NCBI GenBank assembly: GCA_022818135.1
Contig: JAFMSR010000005.1
Span: 25,310,906 to 25,374,905, forward strand
DNA from: Saxidomus purpurata
Taxonomy: Eukaryota > Mollusca > Bivalvia > Venerida > Veneridae
Direction: 5' to 3'
DNA: 64,000 nucleotides
Part shown: positions 47,890-60,810 of the stretch, in pieces
Layout: each line of letters starts with the position of its first letter
Position numbering within the stretch: position 1 is the stretch's first letter
Position numbers and translations under genes: made by a program
Notes under the pieces: model-generated
What the model saw: the letters and a program-made list of their open reading frames with translations, nothing else
The model's database searches: none
Told to the model about the DNA's origin: nothing

Positions 47890-49500
47890 ATACATGTTTG
47901 TATCATACTGTTTCTGAAGTGCAAGGGCAGTAAACTTTAGCACTTTGAATATGCATTGCCAAATCGTATTCTATTTTGGGGTGCAGATCTTTTGTCACAT
48001 AGAAAAGCAGCTTAAACTGGATTTTTTGATGTATTGAACAACCTATCCATTTGTTGTTGTGTACAATGCTATCATTGTAATTGTGAAGAATGTGATACGC
48101 ATTTTGGTTGAATTAATTGCAGAGGGCAAATTGTAGCAACAAATCAAATCCTTGAACGTATTCGAAATAAATCCTAAATTGCACAGTCAAGTAGAACACA
48201 GACTGCCGAAGAATCAATTATAATTGAGCTCTAGTTTTTTAGACAGTACAGTATAGCTGAGTTTACTTCGTTGCTCTTATGTAACCCGCAATCTTTAGTA
48301 TAACAATTATTTTAGCCACAGCTAATGCTACAATAGTAACTGTACTAAAAAAGTGATCCACAATTAATAGTTTTGTTTCATAATTTGAGTAATTACATCC
48401 TATAATCTAATATTCAGAGTCTAATTAAAAGGAAAGCATTCCAGTAAACAAAAGAAATTTGGCTTTATTAAATTAAAGTGATGTTTAATTTTTCACTTAA
48501 ATAACAATTAATTTTCAATTGTTCTGATTTGTGTTTTGCCATCTGAAAGTATTTTATCTATTTTCTGATAAAACCAAACGATTTTGTTTATGTCAATATC
48601 AACAATTAAATAGCCATTGCCACTTAGACTGCAAAGTTCGAGATAGGGGAAATGCAACATGCTTCTGGAGCGATGTAATGTATACTTTTTCCGCAATTCA
48701 AACTCTGAAAGCATTAATGAAATAAATAATAATGGGAATTCAAACTGTTTTAATACAAACATTTCTAATTAAATTGGTATGGAATAAGTACAGAAAATCA
48801 AGTACAAGTATATGTTTTGCTCATCAAAGAAATTAATATACGCATATATACAGAAAGATGAAAATTTAAATTTAATGTTTACAATGTAAATTAGTTTGTT
48901 TCTCTGTTCTATGGTACAGATTGTTTTGAAAACAAACGTCAGCGCAGGTAATATAATGTATCAATCTATTTATTTTGATTCGTATGTATAGGCCTTTGTC
49001 GAATGTGTGACCATTCTTTTCTAAGTGCTTAGTATAATTGTATGATATATTTATTTTCTAATCAAAAAAGGAACTGAAGATGCAGGCACTTAAATAAGGT
49101 CTTAGATGGTTCTTATGTTTTAATTCAGCTTCATTTAAACGATTGACGAGACTGGCTCTTCACACACTAATAATACTCTTTTTTTGTTTGATGTAGTTTG
49201 ATTAATAGGTCTTATAGTTACAAAAGTGTGTTAGCAATAATTTCACTACATATACTTTAGTCCGTTTCTGAAGATCAGTCGAAATAAGTGCTTGAAATTC
49301 TTGAGTGCTTTAAGAGGTTAAAAACGATTGCAATGTCCAGAACTAAAGTTGAAAGTCGTCATAGACGGCAACATTCACATACCTTAATACAACATCCAAT
49401 AAAGTTTGATATATATAAAGGGCAGAAAATTCTTCTACAGAAGTGGTCTGATGATAATGTCACTGGCCTTCTAACTGTATAAATGTATTAACGGTATAAA
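47890..49500. other. No recognised gene
   Basis: AT-rich. A 48531-48725 plus-strand open frame contains CHLDCKVRDRGNATCFW after an acceptor-like CACTTAG, but nothing else supports an exon. Confidence 0.3.
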
Positions 49501-49511
49501 TCGTATCAAGC

Positions 49512-49738
49512 AAAGTCGCTTGTTTTTTTATTTTGTCCAGATATTACATAATTGATATGGTAAGGTGCCTAAGTCGCTTGTTTTTTTTTTTGTCCAGATA
49601 TTACATAATTGTAAAAGCGAGGTGCCAAAGTCACTTGTTTTTTATTTTGTCCAGATATTACATAATTGTTATGGTGAGGTGCCAAAGTCACTTGTTTTCT
49701 AGATATTACAGAATTTTATGGTGAGGTGCCAAAGTTGA
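49512..49738. repeat. Minisatellite, four units of about 57 bp
   Basis: Units start with AAAGTCGCTTG or AAAGTCACTTG at 49512, 49570, 49627 and 49684 and contain GTCCAGATATTACATAATTG and GGTGAGGTGCC. The last unit is shortened. Confidence 0.9.
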
Positions 49739-49739
49739 C

Positions 49740-52700
49740 ATTATCAATGTCTTACCTTTAATAACAGCGTAGGTTAAATGACGCTTTCTCTGTCTTTAAG
49801 TACATCTGTTCATGTTTTCATTTGCGAACATGTCTTTCTGTCAATCATGTTTTTCTGTAAATAGTCCAATGTTTTATGATACCTGACTGTAAGAAGTGTC
49901 AGATAATGAAATAAAAACAATACGCATAATATAACTCCTATGGGTTAACCCTCTCATGCTTCACTTGATTACAAAGCAAACAAAATTGCTCCAAATTTAC
50001 CTCTTTAGACAAAATTTCAGTCATACAAGAAACTTTTCATTATTTTTTATTAATTAATCTATAACTCAAAAAAGTAGTTTGATCAGCAGCAATTGTTTTT
50101 TTTCAAATCAGACGAAATCAGTGATTTTCTGCAAAAGTAAATTAGAAATTTCTTTTAAGAAGGGTGATCATATAGTTACGTTATAGATAAACTTAATCAA
50201 AAGAGTAATTGGTAGCAAAATATTTTATTTACTACTTTAAAGAATATGTTAACGCCAAAAACAAAAAATCAGGTTTATGAGTTAGTCCGACATGAGTGTT
50301 TATTTTTTTATTTATTTAATTTCTTTTCATACTGTATCATTATACCCTTACTTACAAGGTTTTCACCGACACCTGCCTACGTAACGACTAAAAACGATTG
50401 TGCACTTTAACATTAAATCAGGTTTTAATAAAGTCTTGGCTACGTTATCGAACAACTACGTCATGGGTTACTTTAACTATTAAAAAAAAAGAAAAGTGCT
50501 TGAATTTATAAACCAAAAAGTTACTTCAAAATGTTACAGGAATCTGAATAAGTGACGTTACTGTATAATATCTCACTAAGAAGTCCAGAAATCTAGAATG
50601 TATATATTTGCATTGCATGTGGCCTTAGAAATTATATATATTATATATAGTCCCGATCATCATAATAATGATGTAAGTTCTGAAAGCAATCTGATTCAGG
50701 TCTATCATTTGTGTAAGATTACCAGACTGCGGGTATATGCTAAAATGAATTTTTCCTGCGTTTTGCATTAATATGGAAGCGTAAATAGAGTAAGTCAAAA
50801 GACAAGATGGCGACATTTATCTGTGTCAGTTTAATGTTATTGTCCGCTACTAAAATTCAGAAAACGTTGATAAATGCACACAGAAATTCAATCATTGTTA
50901 ACTTGGCAATGGTTTGGGTTACTGAAAATCAATTGGTTTTTCATCAAATTAAGGTAAGATGCAATCTGAAGTAACATGATATTGGTATAGTAAATCCAAC
51001 AGATAAATCGATCACATAGATTATGTACGTCTTTTTTCCGGATTAAATGGCAGTCTTACAGGTGAAGTTCTTGACGTTTTCAGTTTAATTTTGTTTTCGA
51101 AACAAACTGCTCCGCCTTTAAACCTTATTACGGAATTTGAAGTTCAAGCTCGTTCTACAAGCTATAATTTGAATTCGTTTTTCAAACAAACAAATAGTAT
51201 GATGTTGATCTGGTATGGAACAAAAAAAATGTCTGTATACTCTCGGGGAAGATATAACATATTGCGTGTCCGGTATGAGGCGCACTGTCTACAATTAAGT
51301 GTGAAGGAGATTAAATAACAGTAATAGTTGGCACCTGCTCTCAATCCTTGTTCCAGGAATTGCCTTAATCTAGGGAATAATAATTTGAAGTGTTCTCGTT
51401 TGCAAACAATTTCAAAATTACAAAAACGCGCTTAATATTTGGTGCGAACGCAGTTTTAATTCTACAACATGCCTAGGTTTTTTGCAAAAATTTATTCTAC
51501 TATAGCCCAACAAAAAACATCTGAAGCGAATATATAGGATCCTAGTACTGTATTTACCAGAATTTATTTCACACTTAGTTCTAATCAATGTTAAGCTTAG
51601 ACGTAAGATTTATGTAAATGTCTGTATTTTCCATCTTCCTTGATTTGTTAGAATGATAAAAATACTAATTTTGTGCATTCTATACTGCGCAAACTACATG
51701 TATTCTAAAAGTCATGTTGATGGATTTTGTATTTAATTTGTCAGTCAAAGGTTTATCCTTAATTTTGAGATATAGATATGCATTTGTAGACAAGACATTT
51801 TATTTCACATTGGATCGTTTAATGTCTTTAACCAATTAATGATATAGTCAGTAATTCTAACTTCGAGTAAAATCTTATTACGTTCTTGAATGTCTGTACG
51901 GTTTTATTAAAGCGACACCATGTCTATTCCACAGACTTAGCAATTGTACTAAATGTTTTTGATTTAAAAAATAATGAAAGACCGTGGTATTGATATTGTA
52001 AAGGCCCATATATACAGTAAACCTTGATATGCAAACCTAAGCTGTACACTTTTAAAGCATGGTTTATGTATTTTTTATAATTATTTCCAAAAGAAAATTG
52101 TTTCGCACAGTGGAAACTTTAAAATCTTCATAATATGTGTCTGTTTTGTTAAAAGCAATGTTACTTCATGTAGACGGGACATTATTTATAGGAAGACAAT
52201 GGGTGAGATCCAGGACAGAAGAGAAAGATAAACTCTATTTATATCATGTACTATTTTTATTTACTGTAACTAAGTTCATAGTCAATATGAAAATGAGCAA
52301 TGTTTTGCTTCTGCATTGTCTTATTCAAATTCAAACTTTTTGTTTATTTTTCCGTCATAATTAAAAACTCACTCTGGAATTGTAATCTCATTATAGCGCA
52401 GTTATCTGTGTAACAGATAAAATCTCTGTGTGGGGTTGATACAGCAAGCTTTAGGATAGGAGTTTGTCTTTCCATAAAATGAAATATATACCTCTAGAAA
52501 ATTGTACAATCAACCCATCTACACGGTAAATTTTGCTTCATATATCAAATTTCTAAAGCAATGTTTACTGTGTAGATAGCCCTTAACACCTTTAACATTT
52601 CAGACATAATAGTTGAAGTCTTACTGAATTTTATGTGGTGAAATGAAGACACTTTATATTGAAAATGCTCATTTTTTACTAATGTTTGTGTTATGAAAAT

Positions 52701-54420
52701 TAGCCTTTGAAACGATAAGTTTAGTATGTTGTTCGGAAGATATTCTGTTTTTATGCATCTGTAGTATAAAAAAATGCTGGCTCGTTTATAAAGCTATAAT
52801 TTCAGTAAACATCAACTGTATCAACTTCTTTTACATTGTATGACAACGCCATTCCTTTCTTTCCTAATTGTTGACACACATTTGCTTTTTAGACGGTTAA
52901 TTTCTTCTTTCTTTGTAATTGACTACGACGTAAAATCGCTCAATTGGTGTAGTAAATTGAATTTCTTCCCCAAACCTAATTATCAAAAGGCCACTATATG
53001 TGAGTAACTCTCGGCGCTCTCTGAACATTAAGCATTCAAACAGTTTATGTTATACCGCATCACATCTTCAAAATATTTTCTATTTAATTTTAATATTACG
53101 ACCACATATTGACAGAAGTTAATTGTTTTAGATACGTTCAACATTTCTTTGATGCCTTACACAACTTTGCAGAATGAATTATTATTCTTTGCGTTGTAGC
53201 TGTCGTATGTAATGTTCCAGTTATGAGAGGCGTGTGCTAGTAGTTATTAATGATGCATTAAGTTTGTTGTCAAATGCTTATACTACATATCATCTTGCAT
53301 ATCGGCAAATGACCATTATGTACTTTATTGTCACAGGGTAACAAACTTATTTTGATAAATATACAAAGTTATCATGAATTCATACTGGTTGATGTTTTGT
53401 TTCATTCCTCCCCACATAGATAGAATCAAGTGACCGTGAGCTTTAAGTCTAAATATCCGTTCCTATAGCCCTATACATTTCATATCTATAAACTCGTTCT
53501 TTTATTGTTACTTCCATTTACTTGGTACCTGTGTTAAAAATTCACCCATGTTGTGTTCGGTGACCAGGGAAAGTGAAATGCATTGTTGCACTAGCCGTTT
53601 GACCATCTATATATTGATAAAACATTGGTTGATAGAATAAATTATATCTTCGATATTTGATATTGTTTTCAGATTTTCATTGTGTAACGTCTGAACTCCG
53701 AACAAGAACCGACATTTTATAGATATTTGTCGCTGGGTATGAAGAAGCTTTAAAGCCAGGACAAGCCGGTCCAACGTCATTATGTAAGCTATACGATTAC
53801 TGCTTTTTACATTCATATTTACTTATCAACAGCTATGTTTCGCAACCTTATCCATTCCATTCATATCAAATATGTATATGTATCGCATTTATTTTAGCCG
53901 CTTGATTTTTATACTGCGTTGTAAGTGAATATGGTGTAAAAACCGCTATTTGTTTTTCCCGTTGGCTAGTTTAAGAGAAATGTGGTCGTCATTTTAACCA
54001 ATTGTTACACTATTTCAATGTATTTATTGCATACATATGTCGCATAAGAAATTTATAACTGACAGTTTTAACAGGCAGTTGGTGCCTTCAATCCCTTGCA
54101 GAATAATTGTTAAGTATTTGCATTACACAATTCTCTACAATAAACTATTTTTAACTCTCTCTTGTGTATGTTTGATTTCGTCTTATCTTCAGATCGTTTT
54201 AGTTTTATTCTTATAACGTGTCGCTGAAAATATCTTGTGGTTTTGTTTTGGTTTTCAAATCCTTTTGGTGTATTGGAAACTCGTATGTAAGCTTTTTACT
54301 TGTGTAATTAATCATAATTAATAATAGACTGAAAAATTACGTTGAATCGAATAATCTTGTGGTCAAGCCGAGGTTCGGCAAGGGTTTTCAACACAAGACA
54401 ATATGTTTATTTTGCAACAT
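49740..54420. other. Repetitive non-coding stretch, no gene recognised
   Basis: Contains members of low-similarity blocks also seen near 43.1, 45.1, 56.6 and 60.2 kb (see findings). No splice-supported coding sequence was found. Confidence 0.4.
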
Positions 54421-54429
54421 GTACTTCAA

Positions 54430-54900
54430 TATTTAAATACTTCTAAGAAAAAGCTTTTTATGCGTTAATTGATCTCTAACAAGCCTTTAACACTGTATGG
54501 CGAAATGGACTATGGGGAACATTTTCTAGACTAAATATAAATAGTAAATGTTTCAACTTAATTAAAAAAATATATAACAATATCAAGTCATGTGTTACCG
54601 TTAATTCGCAAAAGTCCAACTTTTTCACATGTAACATCGGCGTTCGCCAAGGAGAAAAATTATCGCCCTTGCTGTTTTCAATGATTTTAAATGACTTGCA
54701 TAATTTCTTTCATGAAAACAGAGAACTAATTCGAATCAAAATAGAAAATATGCAAACCTACTTAAAACTTTTTATACTGCTACATGTATGGTGATACTGT
54801 TATTTGAGCGGATAGCGAAGCAGATTTACAGAACGCGCTTAATACTTATGAACAATATTGCAATAACTGGAAACTCACTGTAAATATTAATAAATAAAAA
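54430..54900 (+). mobile_element. Non-LTR retrotransposon reverse transcriptase remnant
   Basis: Across frameshifts: NTVWRNGLWGTF, KKIYNNIKSCVTVNSQKSNF, GVRQGEKLSPLLFSMILNDL, then a decayed catalytic box (YGDTV in place of YADDT) and LQNALNTYEQYCNNWKLTVN. These are the ordered motifs of CR1/L2/Jockey-like reverse transcriptases. The damaged YADD box and stops show it is dead. Confidence 0.85.
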
Positions 54901-56889
54901 ATTGTCTTAAATTGAGAATTGACAATTTAAACTTTGTGAACTTTAAACATAAACCTTAAACTTTCGCTTCTCTTGATTTCATTTGTTGAGACAATAATTC
55001 AGTGTCTGCACTTATACCTTAACAAGATTCAAACAAGATTGCCACATTCACAAGAATTGAAATCCGATATTTAATTCATCAAAATTTTAGTTAAGTTTTG
55101 GAAAATTACATTACTTATGGAATAGGGAAATAGGGAAATGTCGTCTTTTTCTGCAATTTGCATTCTGCAAACTATTCATCAAGGGTTGATTACGCCTCCA
55201 ATCCAATGAAAAGATAGTGTAGAATCACTTGCCAATGGATTAAAACGCTGTTTGTATGAATTCAATGAATTTGTTTTATAGTTCAAACCAATACCAGAAA
55301 ACCAACAAGGAAATTTCCAATACCAAACACATAAGAATAACTATATCCATGATATATAAATGAAATATTTAACATCATTATAGGATAGTCATTCTAATTA
55401 TAAAACGAAACTGTCACATCTGTCAAAACGTGTGTGTTATGGTCCATTTCTGTAAGCATGAAATCAAATGTACCAGCTAGCAAGAAAAACATTGTATCTA
55501 AACCGTGAACCTTTCAAAGATATACTTGTATCTCAAAAAGTAACATAGTGGACATTCGGATCTTCTAATTTGTCTTAAGGTCACACTTTAAAATAAACAT
55601 GAATTGTCTTACATTTTTCTTAAGAATTTACCTCTTAACACATGGTGAGTATATTATTAGCTTAGAGAAAGCATAAAAATAAGAACTCGTGATTACTCAT
55701 TGAGAAATGTTTGAACACAAAAGAATTTCAAAACATTTGATTGATAGCGTCAATTATCTTGTCGTAGTTCAGTGACGTGACATCTTTCTATACCTGAATT
55801 TCCTATGCAAGAAAATTGTTTCAAATAGAATATCATCTAGTAGTTACAAAATTATAAATTTCAAGTACTAGTTGTAAAATAGTGGCATCGTCAATGATGA
55901 GAAATATAACGAAGGTTCGATTGCATATTCGGTTGTCTTACCAGTGTTCTCCGTAAATTTATATAACCCTTTGAAATTACCATGTTGAATTATTGACATG
56001 AATGATGCTTATTCAACACTGTAAATGCTTTGGAAACATGTTAGTAATGAGTTTTACTGAGTTGTTTCTCTTACCGACAGATATAAGAGAAAATATGATT
56101 GTGTAGCAGATGGTTGGATTTTCTTATTTTTAACTATGATAGTCAAAAAGCTTCTACAGGTTTCCTCTATGTTCAATGGGAATGAAACTGGTGCACAAAT
56201 TCATATATTTTGTATATTACTATAACAATTTGTATAAATCATTGATTAATGTATTTAATAATTGTTCAAATTATGACAGATACTTTGTAAGGTATTAACA
56301 CTTAAAAATGGTATTATATGTCTTAACGAAGATTTGTGCGGATGTTAAATTTCACAAACAACATTGAATTTCATGGTTTTTGGTATGATCAGATTTTACA
56401 ACAAAATATCAGAAAAATCGTGAATACATTACACAGATGCTACCGGTATGAACGTGTGGATTCTCATTTATCCATAGGGACAAATAAGAAAAAACTTACT
56501 TTACCTTCAAATTAACAAGAAGAGATACAATATTTAACAACATCTCCCTTTTTCTTCCTTTACCAGCACATACATTGATTTTCACTTCTTCTGGTGTACT
56601 TAACTAACGACGTAACACCTAATTGGTGGTCGAAAATTAATTTCTTACCGAACCTAATTATTGAAAGACCAATTTAAAGGAAGAGCTTACCGTCTAGTAT
56701 GCACATTTTAAAAATTAAATGTCTGAACCTTTTATGTGGTAAAAACAAAGATATTTTTAAGAAAATGTAAGTATTGCATTCAGATTAATTATTAGAGTAA
56801 TCCATCACAATAGATACAAATTTTATCATTTGAAACAGTTTTCGATGTCTTCACAAAATCAACTAGGCAAGTGTTTTTTGATTTGTCGT

Positions 56890-57905
56890 TACTCGAACCC
56901 GCCGCCCCTATTTTTTCGTATTTTCAAAAATAAAAAAAAATTTAAAAAATTCAATTTTTTTTTTTTTCAAAATTTTAAAATCGCGAAATTAGAGGTCAGT
57001 TATACAAGTGATAACGTCAAGAAGCTGCATTTGTCTAGTGAATTTTTTCAGACCGATTTGGGACCGAAATTCGGCCCCATTCCCCTCCTAACATGATGTA
57101 TATTTCCCCCCCCCCCCTTTTGACAAAAAATCCCCTCAAAATGAATGCTGACAAAGGTTTTGATTAAATTAAATTGTTATAAAATGCAAGTTTCCATCAA
57201 TAAAAACGTTTCATAATCACTTCTTGCAATTATTTGATACCTTACAAACGAAATAGTCAGCCAAAAATTGCCGATTTTTCGTTTGTCATCTATTTTCGCG
57301 ACCCCGTTTTTTGTTAATTTTACCAAAGAAAACAGTGTTCAGAAGACTCAAAAAAAGATAACAATAGATTTGTTTCAACACAAATGCCTGTTGTTAACAG
57401 TTTTGTTACTGACATCAGTATTTTTATTTTACTTTTTAGTTATTTTTTCAGTGCGATTTTGGGCCGAAATTCGGCCCCATTCCCCTCATAAAATGATATT
57501 TTTTATCCCCAATTTTTTTACAAAATATTCCCCTCAGATAGTGACAACATTTTTTGACTTACCTAAAATGCTGATAAATGTTTTTGATTAATTTAATCAA
57601 ATGTTGGCCAAATGTTTTATAAAAATGCAACTTCCCATCAATCAAAAAGTTTCAGAATCATTTATTGCAATCACTTGATACCTTACATGTGAAAAAGTCA
57701 GCTGAAAATCGCAGATTTTTCGTTTGTCACCTATTTTCGCGACCCCGATTTTTGTTATTTTTTCATAGAAAATGGTGAACACAAGACTCAAAAAAGACAA
57801 TGTATACAATGTTTTCAATTGAAAATAGCAGTATTCATTTTATTCATGTGTGTTTTAACACCAGTGTCTGCTGCTTTGTTACTGACACCAGTATTTTTTA
57901 TCTGA
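56890..57905. repeat. Tandem repeat, two-plus diverged units of about 400-440 bp
   Basis: CCGAAATTCGGCCCCATTCC recurs at about 57064 and 57466; TTTTTCGTTTGTCA and CTATTTTCGCGACCCCG recur at about 57275-57307 and 57717-57750; GTTACTGACA(T/C)CAGTATTTTT recurs at about 57403 and 57877. Open frames over this region are repeat sequence. Confidence 0.8.
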
Positions 57906-57909
57906 AAAT

Positions 57910-60640
57910 ATTATGTTAAATCTTCTCTATATAATTGGGAAAAGAATATTGTAATAAAAGTCAACAAATTTTCAAGGGCATTTTGCTCGGGGAGAGGGGT
58001 GTCCTTATGTTGGATTTTAGAAGAGAAAGCAGGTCCACGATGAAACAAAGTTTGTCATGTGTAAAAAAGTCTTCTTTTTTACCTCCTCCGTACGGAGCTT
58101 TTTAATTTCAAACTTCGAGTAACAAGAAATAAAAAAATTCTGGCCCTAATAGCTATTACTATGTCTTGAAGCATTTAGGCTGATGTTGTTTTCCAAAAAC
58201 GTTCGGGAATCCGTATTTTAATATTGGCAGTAAAGTCGTGAGACAAAGGGTTTGGAGGAAGTGATCAAATTGCATTGTTTAATCAGTGGCATGTAATTTT
58301 TCATAAGGTTAGGACTTTTGACGTTGTTAACGTATTTTTGTTTGTTTTGATGTGTTTTAACGATTGCATTTATGTACATAGCCTTTATTTGGTAACGAGG
58401 CTCTGACATGATGGCAGAATTTTGTACAAGAAACAAAAACCGCAACAAATTGCTGGCAATTTTCCTTCAGAGTCAATAATGTTCACAATCATTGGAATTT
58501 AATCCAATCATTTCAAGCATGTTTGCAGAGGCATTCACGTTATTGACAGATAATTGCATTAAATATGTTTTGACCTTACGAATTACAAAATGCAAAAACT
58601 GGTGTTTGAATAGTGATCCTTAGTAACATTCTTCATGAAAACAATCATATTGCTATAATTTCAAGCTACGTTATCAACATCAACGTTCCTAGAACAAGTG
58701 TTAGTAAATTTCTCACGAGCAGGACTTTCAAACTATAAACCTATGCATCTGCTCGAAACTACAACATGATTTGCCATTGTGACAATATTGAGAACACTGT
58801 GGTTTTTAATAATTTTATGACTTATCTATCACATTGAAACATTCATTGATTGTATGTATAGACGTGTGGTGCTGGGGTTTGTATCCTAATAATGTACATA
58901 ATTCATGGTATTCATATTAAACTTGCGTAATTCATATATCGGAGCTTTTCTTTCAACAAACATCCCTTGTTGAAAAAGAAAGAAGAAAGAACAAAAAAGC
59001 AACAAACCTTGGTTCATGTAACTATTTTGTCTGTAACAATGATCAATTATTTATTCCATTTATTTCATTTTGGGTCTGTTAAAAGAAATATTTGAACACG
59101 AAATGTGATTTCCTGCCACCAGTATTTATCCACCATTTGGTACTTAGTGATGTAATTATAGCCGTTCTAATGAGAGTCGTTCAGTAACATTATTAATGTT
59201 TCGCATTTTTGGATAAAACAAACCAGAATTTTGTAATTAGCATCAGCATTTTATTTTTGATTATTATTCAGCATTCCTTTCCTCTTTATTGATTATTTAT
59301 GCCTACATTGCTCCCATTGAATTAAATAGCATAAGTAAACCAAATAGTAATTATCTTCAAGCCATCAATGATACACTTAGGATTACGGGGTTAGTGGGAA
59401 AAAAAACATTACTGAAAGGATATTTGACTGTTAGTATATTTGTCATTAACTGATTCTGTTTCACAAGACATAAAAACATCATTTTAAACGTTATTCTGAA
59501 ATATCATATTTGTATATATATTATATATTATTTGTTGCTATGTAACTTTTTTGATCGACCCGCGATTTTTCCTGTAATGTCTTCTTCAACACCCTTAAAA
59601 TTTTGAAGGCTACATTCTTTATTATTCAAAATCAAATCAGATCTTGAAATTCAATGTTAAATCTTTGAGGTGTTTTTTAATGTTGTTTAACTTGTTTTAT
59701 ATTAATTTTGTACTTCGTAATGTTTTATTAGATTTAGTAGACTTCCACGAAAACTGGTAGAACCGTACTTGAAAGCGTCAATTTGTGTTTGAAGTGTAGT
59801 GATTTTACTTACAAAAGTGATTTCAAACATTTTATAAGTTAATGTTTATTTTTTATACATTTGCTAAAATAAAATAAACAGTAACCTATTCTAAAACTAA
59901 GAATGCCGTTGCTTCTAATGAGTCCATGATGACGTCATTACAGGCGCTACCTCTTTTAAAAGTTGCGTGACGAACTGCTAAACGTACTTATCACAGACCC
60001 TCATCGAAAACAAAATAAAATCATGCTTTTCACTGAAGAAGCATAACATCATAAAACAAGACAGTGAGCCTTTAGACATGGAACTCATGACTGTATAAAC
60101 GTAATTCAAAACGAATTGTTTCGCGTAATTACACTCAAAGAGCACAGGTTCAAACGAAATAGACTTTCGAGCTTAAAAGTCACTAATGTTTGTCTGGCTT
60201 AGCTTCTACGACTTACAACGTAAAACATCACGCTAAATTGGTTGAAGGAACTTCATTTCTTCTTGTAACCTAATTATCGTCAAGAGAAAAACCATGTCTC
60301 ATTCATTCACATTGACTTGTAACATTTATTGGCACATATAAATGCATCTGAAGATGCGTAAGGTTTGTATTGTTGTATAGTCCGATGCCGAGCACTGAGC
60401 CGCGACGAAAACGTCAAGACCATAGCTAAAGGGTCAAATTCAGACTACAGGTACAACATTAACGCATCTTTTCAGATTAATTCATGGCATTTCTGGCTAA
60501 TACGCTATTTACTGTCGCATGTGTATGTCGCATAAAACTAAGAATGTGAAATGCTGAGAAAATAAGGCATATAAATTTATCTCTGAACTTCATCAAACAT
60601 ATCGCTCATTAACAGTCACAGTTATACGATGAAGAATTAA
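57910..60640. other. No recognised gene
   Basis: AT-rich. Contains one member of the ~3.6 kb-spaced block near 60.2 kb and no exon I can support. Confidence 0.4.
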
Positions 60641-60649
60641 TCCTCCACC

Positions 60650-60810
60650 TATATAAGAAAAGGGAGCAGGCAAGATAGACACTTACAATGGCAGAGCTGT
60701 TGCCAAGCGTTAAAGCCAAAGACGACTCGTATATCAAAAGCATTATACAATGGCAAAGCTGTTGCCAAGCGTTAAAGCCAAAGACGACTCGTATATCAAA
60801 AGCATATTAA
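60650..60810 (+). other. TATA box followed by a 40-codon ORF built on a 62-bp tandem duplication
   Basis: CTATATAAG at 60650-60657 is followed about 30 bp later by an ATG (60688). The ORF (60688-60810) begins MAELLPSVKAKDDSYIKS. The 62-bp sequence 60684-60745 is repeated almost exactly at 60746-60804 with one substitution. Since 62 is not a multiple of three, the second copy is read in another frame and ends at TAA. It may be the start of a transcript, a first exon or chance; the product is not recognised. Confidence 0.35.
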
